The translations under genes were made by a program, and so were the position numbers. From CALVLD01 sp964467585 (GTDB lineage Bacteria > Bacillota > Clostridia > Christensenellales > CAG-138), in assembly GCA_964467585.1 (NCBI GenBank), contig CAYXRF010000003.1, positions 91,166-155,165 of the forward strand: a stretch of DNA of 64,000 nt, in the 5' to 3' direction. Numbering within the stretch: position 1 is the stretch's first letter; each line of letters starts with the position of its first letter. The notes under the pieces were generated by a model. It searched no databases and was not told the origin of the DNA. It saw only the letters and a list, made by a program, of their open reading frames with translations. Shown here in pieces: positions 20,061-28,455 of this stretch.

Positions 20061-20972
20061 ATGTCTGAACCCTGTTTGGTGATTATGGCTGCGGGCATGG
20101 GCAGTCGCTACGGCGGGCTGAAGCAGCTTGACCCAATTGATGATTTTGGCAATTTTATCATTGACTATTCCTGTTTTGACGCTATACGCGCAGGCTTCAA
20201 GCATATCGTTTTTATTATTAAGCAAGCAATATATGATGATTTTGTTGAGACGATTGGCAAACGCGTTTCACGCTTTGCAAAGGTTGATTACGTTTTGCAG
20301 GAGCTTGACCGTCTGCCCGATGGGTATACCGTCCCTGCCGACCGCATAAAGCCTTGGGGCACCTCCCACGCGATTCTTTGCGCCGCGGATGTTGTTGACG
20401 GCAGCTTTGCCGTGATTGGCGCGGACGATTATTTTGGGCCTAACGGTTTTATTGTGATTTATAATGCGCTGTGCAAAAGCAGCGACCCACACGCATTCTA
20501 TATGGTTGGCTACAATGTTGAAAATACTCTTCCTCCACAGGGGTTTGTTGCCCGCGGCGAATGCTCTGTTGACGCAAACGGTTATCTGACCGAGATTATT
20601 GAGCGCAAGCAGCTAAGGCGCACGCCCCGTGGCGCCGAGTACACGCTTGATGGCGTTAATTTTGTGCCGCTTGCCAACGGCACGCCCATAAGTATGAATT
20701 TTTTTGGATTTACGCCTGAATTATTTGCGGAGCTGCGCAGAGGCTTCCCTGTTTTTCTTGATGAAAATCTGCCTGTTAACCCTTTGAAGTGTGAGGATCT
20801 TCTTCCGGACGCGGTCCGCCGCTGCATAAAAAGCGGTCAATTTACTGTGAAGGTGCTGCACACTCCCGACAAGTGGTACGGCGTGACAAACCGTGAGGAC
20901 AAGCAAACGGTTGTTGACGCGCTTCGAGGCTTTACTAATGACGGTCTGTATCCTGTTGGGCTTTGGAAATGA
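20061..20972 (+). CDS. Sugar-phosphate nucleotidyltransferase-like protein
   Basis: NTP-transferase fold enzyme that probably activates a sugar phosphate with a nucleotide. The 303-residue chain begins with VIMAAGMGSRYGGLKQL (about 7-23), the nucleotide-binding loop with its Arg and Lys, and has the metal-binding Asp pair in IGADDYFG. In contrast to RmlA or GalU the insert after the loop reads LDPIDDFGNFIIDY, a variant seen in a less characterised subgroup. It is monocistronic: an extended -10 promoter and GGAGGTG lie upstream and a terminator at 21008 lies downstream. The sugar and nucleotide specificity cannot be told. Confidence 0.82.
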   Translation: MSEPCLVIMAAGMGSRYGGLKQLDPIDDFGNFIIDYSCFDAIRAGFKHIVFIIKQAIYDDFVETIGKRVSRFAKVDYVLQELDRLPDGYTVPADRIKPWGTSHAILCAADVVDGSFAVIGADDYFGPNGFIVIYNALCKSSDPHAFYMVGYNVENTLPPQGFVARGECSVDANGYLTEIIERKQLRRTPRGAEYTLDGVNFVPLANGTPISMNFFGFTPELFAELRRGFPVFLDENLPVNPLKCEDLLPDAVRRCIKSGQFTVKVLHTPDKWYGVTNREDKQTVVDALRGFTNDGLYPVGLWK

Positions 20973-21007
20973 GCTTTTAATGTTTAACTGACATTGCATA
21001 AATTGAA

Positions 21008-21038
21008 ATGAGGGCGAAATTACGCCCTCATCATTTTT
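21008..21038 (+). terminator. Terminator behind the nucleotidyltransferase gene
   Basis: Perfect 9-bp stem atgagggcg/cgccctcat with a 6-nt loop, followed by CATTTTTT. It also separates the convergent small membrane protein operon. Confidence 0.88.
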
Positions 21039-21047
21039 TGCTCTTAA

Positions 21048-21452
21048 TCAGCCGCCAAACCGATTGATAAGTATCGGTATGATTATCACCGCAGCGATTA
21101 TTATCCCAACGGCAAGCGCGACATACTTAACTATCCGTGTCGTCTTTTTTGACATTGGCTTATATCCGAGCGTAAGCGGTTCTTTGCAGAACGGGCATTG
21201 TGTCATGTGGTCAAGCACGTCCCTGCCGCAGCTTTCGCACTTTACAATATGCGCCTCATAGCTCCACCCGCTGACTCTTTTGGGCTTGTTCGGCAGAACC
21301 TCGTCTGCGGTTGTTTTGTCATGAGCGCATTGGTCGGCCGTGTCGGTTGGTTCGTCAGCGCAATTGCACAGTGTTTCAACCGCTTCCGCATTGATTTCAA
21401 CGTCACAAAGCGTGTTATCATTCAATATTTCGTTTGTACTATTATCTTGCAT
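21048..21452 (-). CDS. Zinc-ribbon protein with C-terminal membrane anchor
   Basis: I do not recognise a named family. The 134-residue chain has an acidic N-terminal half, a four-Cys zinc ribbon (CESCGRDVLDHMTQCPFC, about 73-90) and a C-terminal transmembrane helix (about 110-130) preceded by a basic KKTTR. The expected topology is a cytoplasmic ribbon tethered to the membrane. It follows the 99-residue membrane protein by 30 nt and shares its promoter. Confidence 0.75.
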   Translation of the reverse strand: MQDNSTNEILNDNTLCDVEINAEAVETLCNCADEPTDTADQCAHDKTTADEVLPNKPKRVSGWSYEAHIVKCESCGRDVLDHMTQCPFCKEPLTLGYKPMSKKTTRIVKYVALAVGIIIAAVIIIPILINRFGG

Positions 21453-21482
21453 TTTTACCCATATCCCCTTGAGAGATGTTTA

Positions 21483-21782
21483 TCAGCTGAATATTGAGGT
21501 TATCCATGCGATGAAGTCATTATAGTATATGAAGGCAAGCACTATAAGCACCCCCGCGACAGAAAACACAAGGCTTATCAGCAGCGCCGCTTTTATCGCA
21601 CCCCACATTATTGCGGCAGTTTCGCTTTTTGTAAGGTCGTCATTGTACTGCTTTTCTTCCTGTGGTTTGCCGTTGGGAACCGTGGATGAGCTTTCCACAG
21701 CGTCGTTGTTCCATGGCATTCCCTGCACATTCATGTTGGATATTACACGACCGTCGTCGTCATCGTATTTTTTCCTTGCCAC
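21483..21782 (-). CDS. Small single- or double-span membrane protein
   Basis: Unrecognised 99-residue protein with a charged, Asp-rich N-terminal half and hydrophobic stretches at about 59-85 and 88-98. The start is GTG (21782) with GGAGG 6 nt upstream and a strong promoter. It is the first gene of a two-gene operon with the zinc-ribbon membrane protein, which suggests the two work together at the membrane. Confidence 0.75.
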   Translation of the reverse strand: MARKKYDDDDGRVISNMNVQGMPWNNDAVESSSTVPNGKPQEEKQYNDDLTKSETAAIMWGAIKAALLISLVFSVAGVLIVLAFIYYNDFIAWITSIFS

Positions 21783-21813
21783 TTAGAGCCTCCGTTAAAT
21801 TTTTGCCTCTATC

Positions 21814-21842
21814 AGAATATCATTCTTGGGCATACTTGTCAA
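21814..21842 (-). promoter_or_regulatory. Sigma-A promoter of the small membrane protein operon
   Basis: On the minus strand TTGACA (21837-21842), 17 nt and TATTCT (21814-21819), about 25-30 nt before the GTG start. Confidence 0.75.
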
Positions 21843-21920
21843 TTCAATCATTGCCATTTTACATATTCTTGACACACATTTAACCGCCATGAGCGCTGCA
21901 AATTTTGCAGACGAACAAGA

Positions 21921-21940
21921 CCCGCCATTGGGGTGGCGGG
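21921..21940 (-). terminator. Probable terminator of the opp operon
   Basis: Stem cccgcca/tggcggg with a 6-nt loop, 41 nt after the oppF stop. On the minus strand it is followed by TCTTGTT, a weak T-tract. Confidence 0.55.
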
Positions 21941-21980
21941 CCTTTAATGATGTTTGAAATTGTCTCAAGCCAAAGCTAAA

Positions 21981-23006
21981 TCAGTCGTACAGGTGGCATG
22001 CCACAAAGTGACCGGGGCGAATCTCACGATATTCGGGAACCTCGGTGTCGCAAAGCCCATCAATGCATCTGTTGCAGCGGGTGTGGAACTTGCACCCGGA
22101 TGGGGGATTAGCGGGAGAGGGTATGCTGCCCTCAAGAATTATACGCTCCATCTTGATTGTTGGGTCAGGCATAGGTATTGCGCTGAACAGCGCGACTGTG
22201 TAAGGATGCAGAGGATGATCGAATATGTCCTCCTTGGAGGCATACTCAACCATGTTGCCCAGATACATAACGCCAACGGTGTCGGAAATATGCTCAACTA
22301 CCGAAAGGTCATGTGAAATGAACATGTATGTAAGCCCAAATTCCTTCTGAAGATCCGCAAGCAGATTAATAATCTGTGCCTGAATCGAAACGTCAAGCGC
22401 GGAGACCGGCTCATCGCACACGATGAAGTCCGGGTTAAGCGCAAGCGCTCTTGCTATGCAGATACGCTGTCTTTGACCGCCGGAGAACTCATGCGGATAC
22501 CTGTCTCTGTGGTAGGGCTGCAGACCGCAGCTGAGCATTACGCGATTGATGTAATCGTTATATGTCTCACCCTCGGGAACAATATGATGCTCCTTAACGC
22601 CCTCACCGATTATCTCATCAACAGGGAGGCGCGGGGAAAGGCTGGAATAGGGATCCTGAAAGATTATCTGGATCTTGGGACGGATTGCGCGAAGCTCATC
22701 CTTTGGCAGAGAATGTATTTCTATGCCGTCAAAAAGCACCTCGCCGCCTGTTTTGTCGTTAAGACGAAGTATCGTCTTGCCGACGGTAGTCTTGCCGCAG
22801 CCGGACTCTCCGACCAGACCCATCGTAGTGCCGCGCTTGATTTTGAAGCTTACGCCATCAACCGCCTTGACATGACCGACGACTCTGCCAAATATGCCCG
22901 CCTTGATCGGGAAGTACTTCTTGAGATCATTAACCTCAAGAACATATTCGCTGGAGGTATCCATCTGACTTATGTGCTCAACATGGGTATGTTTTTTTGT
23001 TTCCAT
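21981..23006 (-). CDS. oppF: Oligopeptide ABC transporter ATP-binding protein OppF
   Basis: One of two ATPases that drive peptide import, on the cytoplasmic face. The 341-residue chain has Walker A GESGCGKTT (66-74), signature FSGGQRQR, Walker B FIVCDEPVSALD and the C-terminal Opp/Dpp extension with a Cys cluster (CKFHTRCNRC...C...C), which holds an iron-sulfur cluster in studied homologues. GGAGGT lies 7 nt before the start, inside the last codons of oppD; only 1 nt separates the two genes. It is the last gene of the operon. Confidence 0.95.
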   Translation of the reverse strand: METKKHTHVEHISQMDTSSEYVLEVNDLKKYFPIKAGIFGRVVGHVKAVDGVSFKIKRGTTMGLVGESGCGKTTVGKTILRLNDKTGGEVLFDGIEIHSLPKDELRAIRPKIQIIFQDPYSSLSPRLPVDEIIGEGVKEHHIVPEGETYNDYINRVMLSCGLQPYHRDRYPHEFSGGQRQRICIARALALNPDFIVCDEPVSALDVSIQAQIINLLADLQKEFGLTYMFISHDLSVVEHISDTVGVMYLGNMVEYASKEDIFDHPLHPYTVALFSAIPMPDPTIKMERIILEGSIPSPANPPSGCKFHTRCNRCIDGLCDTEVPEYREIRPGHFVACHLYD

Positions 23007-23007
23007 C

Positions 23008-24159
23008 TTATTTACCTCCGTTGGCGTTTTCGTTGAAGCGATAGCAGCTCACGAAATGCGTGGGGCTTATAGCGCGCATATGCGGATACTCACCCTCGCA
23101 AGCGGGAATGCAGCTTTCACACCTGTCCTTAAAGTAGCAGTAATCGGGCATGTTGATCGGGTTCGGAACGGAACCGGGGATGCTGTAAAGACGTTCAACA
23201 CGCTTGTTTACCACCGGCTTTGACGCCATAAGACCTATCGTGTAGGGGTGCGCGGGATGCAGGAATACTTCCTCCGCCGTGCCCTTTTCAACTATACGAC
23301 CCGCATACATAACAACAACGTAATCCGCCATCTCGGCGACAACGCCCAAGTCATGGGTTATAAGCATTATGCTGCTGTTGATCTTTTCCTTCAGGCTGCG
23401 AAGCAGATCAAGTATCTGCGCCTGAATTGTAACGTCCAGCGCCGTTGTCGGTTCGTCCGCTATAATAAGCTTGGGGTTGCAGGCAAGCGCCATAGCGATC
23501 ATTATACGCTGACGCATACCGCCCGAAAGCTCATGAGGATACATCGAATACACGCCCTCACTGTTTGCAATGCCAACCATCTCGATCATCTCGATTGAGC
23601 GTGCTTTGACCTCTTCTTCGCTCATCTCGGGATAATGCAGCTGCAAAACCTCGTCAATCTGAGCGCCCGCACGGAAAACCGGATTAAGGCTCGTCATTGG
23701 CTCTTGGAATATCATCGAGATATATTTGCCGCGGATGCCCTGCATAACGTTTGTTGGTGTTTTTGCAATATCATAGCACATATCATCGCCAAGATTCAGA
23801 CGGATTGAACCCTCAACTATCTGACCCTGAGGACGCTGTACAAGCTGCATCAGCGAAAGGCAGGTAACCGACTTGCCGCATCCGGATTCGCCCACAACGC
23901 CAACGGTTTTGCCCTGAGGAACCTCAAAGGTAACGCCGTCAACCGCCTTGACCGTGCCGATATCGGTGAAGAAGTAGGTGTGCAGATTGTCAAACTCTAC
24001 AACGTTTGCGGGATCCGCCATCTGACAGATGTATTCGGAAGGATCCACATGCTTGCGGTTGCGCTGCTTCTCAATCTGATTGGTAATGCGGCGATTATCG
24101 CGCGAAATTTGGCGCGAAGCTTTCGCAGTAATGTAATTGCTCTTTTTCTTAGTTTCCAT
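23008..24159 (-). CDS. oppD: Oligopeptide ABC transporter ATP-binding protein OppD
   Basis: Second ATPase of the importer, 383 residues. It has Walker A GESGCGKS (90-97), signature LSGGMRQR, Walker B LIIADEPTTALD and the C-terminal cluster CYFKDRCESC...C with a later Cys. An N-terminal basic extension of about 50 residues (rich in Arg, Lys and Gln) precedes the ATPase core and is longer than usual. It pairs with OppF and docks on OppB/OppC coupling helices. It lies 12 nt after oppC. Confidence 0.95.
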   Translation of the reverse strand: METKKKSNYITAKASRQISRDNRRITNQIEKQRNRKHVDPSEYICQMADPANVVEFDNLHTYFFTDIGTVKAVDGVTFEVPQGKTVGVVGESGCGKSVTCLSLMQLVQRPQGQIVEGSIRLNLGDDMCYDIAKTPTNVMQGIRGKYISMIFQEPMTSLNPVFRAGAQIDEVLQLHYPEMSEEEVKARSIEMIEMVGIANSEGVYSMYPHELSGGMRQRIMIAMALACNPKLIIADEPTTALDVTIQAQILDLLRSLKEKINSSIMLITHDLGVVAEMADYVVVMYAGRIVEKGTAEEVFLHPAHPYTIGLMASKPVVNKRVERLYSIPGSVPNPINMPDYCYFKDRCESCIPACEGEYPHMRAISPTHFVSCYRFNENANGGK

Positions 24160-24171
24160 TTTGTATCCACC

Positions 24172-27100
24172 TTACCTTTTCATCTTGGGATCGAACGCAT
24201 CACGCAGACCGTCGCCCACGAAGTTGAAACCAAGAACGGCAAGCATAATGCACATGCCGGTCGGGATCCATACATACCAATAGGTGGTCATGTCGTATGC
24301 GCTCTTGATGCTGTTGATAATCGAGCCCCAAGAGGCCTGCGGGAACTGAACGCCCAGACCCAGGAAGCTGAGTGTTGCCTCGGAAATAATAATCGAGCCA
24401 AGTCCCATTGTTGCCTGAACGATAAGCAGCGGCATTACGTTAGGTATAAGGTGACGGAATATACGTCTGCTGACGCGGATACCCGTTGCCTCCGTCGCAA
24501 TCATGAAGTCCTGCTCACGCAGTGAGAGGATCTGACCGCGAACGATACGCGCCGTGCCCGTCCAGCCCAATATACCCATTATACCGACCAGTACGAATAT
24601 TCGAACGCTGCCGTTCAATCCGTATGCGTCCATCAGCGAGCCGCCGATGAGCATCATTGGCCAGTACGGAATGCAGTTGAACAAATCAACGAAACGCATC
24701 ATAATTGTATCGGTAATGCCTCCGAAATAACCGGACACACCGCCGAAAATAACGCCGATAAACATTTCAAGGAATATAACGACAAAGCCAACCATCAGTG
24801 AAATACGACCGCCGTACATAATACGGGTGAAGTTATCCATTGAGTTTGAATCGGTTCCAAGCCAATGCTGCGCGCTCGGCGCGGCGTTAACATCCAGAAC
24901 ACGAATGTCGGTAGGCGTCCAAATGGTGTAGAAGTCGTTGTTCTGCTCCGCATTGTAGTCAACAATGGTGCTTATAGCGCCCTCTGTTTTGCTGGTGACA
25001 ATCTCAACAGTCTCAGTTGTATCAATGAAGTAGTTGCCTGCCTGAGGTGCTGTCTCGGCGTCAATACCATCGGCAATTGAACCTTCACCATAGGAAAGCA
25101 CATAGCTGCCGTTGTCATCTACCGTGAGATAAAGCTCATAATCGTTGGATATATAAAGCTTTTGTGCGTTGACAACATTGCCGTCGGCGTCAAGCGATGC
25201 TCCGCCCAGAACATAAGCGTCGCCCTCAACATAATACTTGCCCTCTTCCGCCAATACGGACTCATCAAGGGAGGTATCCATTGACGCTTTGCAATAGTTG
25301 AACACATGATTGCCGCTCTCATCCATTGAGATATAAGCCTCAAAGCCATCGTTAACATAAAGCTTTGTCTGTTCGCCGCCTGCATCAACGCTGCCCATTA
25401 CATACATGCCAACCTCATCGGTCTGCGCAATGTCGTAATGCACAATTGTTATCTGAGACGTTATAGCGCTGACGTCGCCCGTGGTGGTGTCGATGTAGAG
25501 CTTTTTGTCGTAGAACTCGGATCCGTCAAAGCCGGTAACCTTAGGATCGATAGTCTCTTTATAGAAGATGTACATACCGTCGTTATCGGTGTGAAGGAAC
25601 TTGTAATATTCGTCGGTAACGTACAGAGTATCGCCGTCAACAGTGGTAAGGAAGGATTCGCCTGATTCCTCATCAATTTGGATACTCTCAACAACCTGAT
25701 CCTCCAGAACGTAACCGCTCATGAGGAAATCCTGATACTTTTCGCCATGCTTCCTGAGCAGAGTGCCGCACGCCTTGCGCGCCAGCTGCTTAAACTCAAA
25801 CGAAAGCTCAAGACCGCCGCGTGACGCATCGGGGATTACACGGTATGTGCAGACATAAGCCACAGCCACGCCGTTTTGCAGAATGCTGTCGCCGTCCCAA
25901 TAGGTTACATACGCGTAATTGACAGTGTTGCCTTCTTCATCAACATAGGTTATGTCGCATGAATTAACAAGCTCCGCCTTGCCGAAATCGCTGCCCTTGC
26001 CGTTTACGACAAGCTGAATGTTGTATACGGCACGGTCTTTATCGTATTTTACCGAATACTCTTTGCCTTCATAGGTCATCTTCTCGATGCCATGAGTGAC
26101 ATAGTATATTACCTTTTGGGTAAATCCGGTGCTTTCAACAAATGCATCGTCTGCATCTTTATACGCGGACACACGATATTCAACAAAGTTGATATTGTAG
26201 GTAACTTCGTTATATACGAATGTCTGTGCGCCGGACGCCTTTGCAGCGGTAAATGCCGCTTCGAACTCTTCGCTTTCAACATCGGCAACATCGTCTTTGC
26301 TTTCAGCCGTGTAGAGATAGATTGGATCGTTTTTGATCGTATAGGTGGTTCCGTCAGCAAGAACGAATGAGGTCTCGCCGGAGCCGCGTGCTATCTCATA
26401 ATCGTATCTGAAATCATAGGTGTCGATCAATGCCGTATAGTCTTCAGTTGTGGCGTCAAATACATGGTTGCCCTTGTAACCGATATATACAGGCTTATAT
26501 ATTGTTGAATTCTTTTTGGAGTTGACAACAACCCTGTACTCAACATCATCATATGTGAAGTACTTAACGACCTTATCAGCATAGAAGTCGTCCTTTGAGT
26601 CGCAATAGTCCTCTTTTTCAACAGCGGTTCCGTATGCAGCCTGGAATGCAGCGTTGGAAATCAGCTCATCATCGGCGGCTGTGGACGCCCTGAATATGTA
26701 GTCACCGCCCATGTTGCCGATTGGCGCCTCGACAGTTGCCGCCTCAGTCATAAGGTATATAAGGCAGAAATCATCGTTGTTTTCAAAGGAGTCAATCTTG
26801 TATATACGCCCTGCGGAGTACATACCGTTTGAATACTTGTATTCCGTGGTAATCGCCTGAATAACCTCTGCGTTGTCGGTGCCGAGCGTGGCGCCGCCAT
26901 CGGGATATGTGAATATCATCTCAGTGCTGATATCCTTAACCTGTGCATAGGGCTTTGGCAGAACGGAATCCTTGTCGTATGTTTTAATCTCACTATAGCC
27001 GGCAATCTTTGCAACAAGACCGCCAAGGAAAGCGAACATAAACATAAATATAAGTATGATAGAACCGGTTATCGCAAGCTTGTTGCGAATAAAGCGCTTG

Positions 27101-27264
27101 AATACCAGCATCGAGGGAGAAAGAACCTTTATCCTTCGAGCGTCGTCCAACGCCATATGTTTGGTTGAGCTATCATCCTTGGAGGCCGAGTCAACAGAGA
27201 CTTCCTCAACGGCATTGCTATCAAGATTTTTGTCATTCTTGAATTTGTCGTCTTTTTTACTCAT
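24172..27264 (-). CDS. oppC: OppC-type permease with a ~700-residue extracytoplasmic insertion
   Basis: Inner-membrane permease of the peptide importer. At 1030 residues it is about three times the usual 300-350. Residues 1-50 are a charged cytoplasmic tail and 62-88 the first transmembrane helix. Residues about 90-795 form one large insertion, predicted to lie outside the cell, before the ordinary DppC core resumes at HWLGTDSNS and the remaining helices. The EAA coupling loop is intact (REQDFMIATEATGIRVSRR, about 916-934). The insertion is rich in Tyr, Asp and Val and holds three repeats at about 547, 635 and 703 (LYV.D...Y...DD.G.Y...Y) plus several FTYDDVEYRV-like hairpins. No frameshift or second start is seen, so it is one continuous protein. 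Confidence 0.93.
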   Translation of the reverse strand: MSKKDDKFKNDKNLDSNAVEEVSVDSASKDDSSTKHMALDDARRIKVLSPSMLVFKRFIRNKLAITGSIILIFMFMFAFLGGLVAKIAGYSEIKTYDKDSVLPKPYAQVKDISTEMIFTYPDGGATLGTDNAEVIQAITTEYKYSNGMYSAGRIYKIDSFENNDDFCLIYLMTEAATVEAPIGNMGGDYIFRASTAADDELISNAAFQAAYGTAVEKEDYCDSKDDFYADKVVKYFTYDDVEYRVVVNSKKNSTIYKPVYIGYKGNHVFDATTEDYTALIDTYDFRYDYEIARGSGETSFVLADGTTYTIKNDPIYLYTAESKDDVADVESEEFEAAFTAAKASGAQTFVYNEVTYNINFVEYRVSAYKDADDAFVESTGFTQKVIYYVTHGIEKMTYEGKEYSVKYDKDRAVYNIQLVVNGKGSDFGKAELVNSCDITYVDEEGNTVNYAYVTYWDGDSILQNGVAVAYVCTYRVIPDASRGGLELSFEFKQLARKACGTLLRKHGEKYQDFLMSGYVLEDQVVESIQIDEESGESFLTTVDGDTLYVTDEYYKFLHTDNDGMYIFYKETIDPKVTGFDGSEFYDKKLYIDTTTGDVSAITSQITIVHYDIAQTDEVGMYVMGSVDAGGEQTKLYVNDGFEAYISMDESGNHVFNYCKASMDTSLDESVLAEEGKYYVEGDAYVLGGASLDADGNVVNAQKLYISNDYELYLTVDDNGSYVLSYGEGSIADGIDAETAPQAGNYFIDTTETVEIVTSKTEGAISTIVDYNAEQNNDFYTIWTPTDIRVLDVNAAPSAQHWLGTDSNSMDNFTRIMYGGRISLMVGFVVIFLEMFIGVIFGGVSGYFGGITDTIMMRFVDLFNCIPYWPMMLIGGSLMDAYGLNGSVRIFVLVGIMGILGWTGTARIVRGQILSLREQDFMIATEATGIRVSRRIFRHLIPNVMPLLIVQATMGLGSIIISEATLSFLGLGVQFPQASWGSIINSIKSAYDMTTYWYVWIPTGMCIMLAVLGFNFVGDGLRDAFDPKMKR

Positions 27265-27275
27265 CTTCTGCCTCC

Positions 27276-28286
27276 TTAATTTGCCCTGACTCGGGGATCA
27301 ACCACTGCGTACATGATATCCGCCAGCATAAGGCTGATCTGAGTCAAGATAAGAATGAACACTGTGTAGAACATTGTGAACGGAATATCGCCGTTTACAA
27401 TGGACTGGTAGGAAATGTAGCCGATACCCTCAATCTGATACAGCGTCTCGGTGATCATCGCGCCGCCGAACATACTGGGGATAAGATAGCTCATGTAGGA
27501 TACAAGGGGGATAAGCGTGTTGCGGAAGGCGTGCTTGTTGATAACCTTCTTTTCGGGAAGACCCTTTGCCCTTGCAGTCCTTATATAATCAGCATTAAGC
27601 ACCTCAAGCATAGTGGTACGCGTGTACCTCATGAGACCGCCAACGCTGAGCATTGCAAGTGTTACTATTGGAAGCACCATGTGCTTGCCAATATCCAATA
27701 TCTGCATCATCCATTGACCGTTTGCCTGATATTTTTGATAATCTCGACCGACAAGGCCGGCAATATCAAACCAATGCAGCTTACAGGCAAACACATATTT
27801 CAGTATGGTTGCTAAGAAGAATGATGGCAGTGATATTCCTAATAGGGCAAATATGGTTACGGCATAGTCCGTAACGCTGTATTGCTTTCTTGCGGCCAAT
27901 ATACCCAATGGTATACTCACCACCATCTCAAAAATAAATGTTAGAATATTGATAAATACCGAATACCATACAACGCTGTTAAACTCTTCAAGAACGGGTT
28001 TGTTCCACTGCCATGACGAACCCCATTCGCCCTGTATGGCGCTTGTGAACCATTTAAGATATCCGCCGATAACGTCTTGGTCAAAGCCATATTGCTTGTT
28101 AAGATCGGCGACCAGCTCCTCATAGGACGGACCGCCGCCTGCCAAGGCATATGAGGCCGCTCGCTGACGCGCTATCTTTTCAACATATGACGTTGGCAGA
28201 CAGCGCAGGACAGCGTATGTTATAAAGGCACCGAAGAATATTATCGCGATGCCCAATAACAGCCTCCTGATGATGAATTTTGTCAT
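27276..28286 (-). CDS. oppB: Oligopeptide ABC transporter permease OppB
   Basis: First permease subunit, 336 residues with six predicted helices. The N-terminus MTKFIIRRLLLGIAIIFFGA and the EAA loop (LNADYIRTARAKGLPEKK) are typical of the DppB/OppB family. The length is normal, unlike its OppC partner. It lies 11 nt before oppC. A hairpin without T-run stands between oppA and this gene. Confidence 0.95.
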   Translation of the reverse strand: MTKFIIRRLLLGIAIIFFGAFITYAVLRCLPTSYVEKIARQRAASYALAGGGPSYEELVADLNKQYGFDQDVIGGYLKWFTSAIQGEWGSSWQWNKPVLEEFNSVVWYSVFINILTFIFEMVVSIPLGILAARKQYSVTDYAVTIFALLGISLPSFFLATILKYVFACKLHWFDIAGLVGRDYQKYQANGQWMMQILDIGKHMVLPIVTLAMLSVGGLMRYTRTTMLEVLNADYIRTARAKGLPEKKVINKHAFRNTLIPLVSYMSYLIPSMFGGAMITETLYQIEGIGYISYQSIVNGDIPFTMFYTVFILILTQISLMLADIMYAVVDPRVRAN

Positions 28287-28390
28287 GTTTATACCCTCTT
28301 AATACACCCTTGTGGGCTTATTTTTGCAGGTACCCCCGCTTGGATTACGACCATTTCCCCAATAAGCTTGAAACAATTTAGATTTGATAA

Positions 28391-28420
28391 TGTTTGAGCC
28401 CACCGAAGTGGGCTCAAACA
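28391..28420 (-). promoter_or_regulatory. UUCG-loop hairpin between oppA and oppB
   Basis: Perfect 13-bp stem (tgtttgagcccac and its complement) closed on the minus strand by a TTCG loop. No T-run follows, so full termination is unlikely. Such hairpins commonly protect the upstream binding-protein mRNA and allow it to be made in excess of the permeases. Confidence 0.75.
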
Positions 28421-28455
28421 TATTGTCTTAGGCAATATTTGCCTGTGGGTTAAAG

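Noticed and set aside
24172..27264. Fusion or misassembly of an OppC gene with an unrelated secreted protein gene
   Set aside because: The frame is continuous, the first helix precedes and the permease core follows the insertion as in normal OppC, and no internal start with ribosome site marks a second gene.
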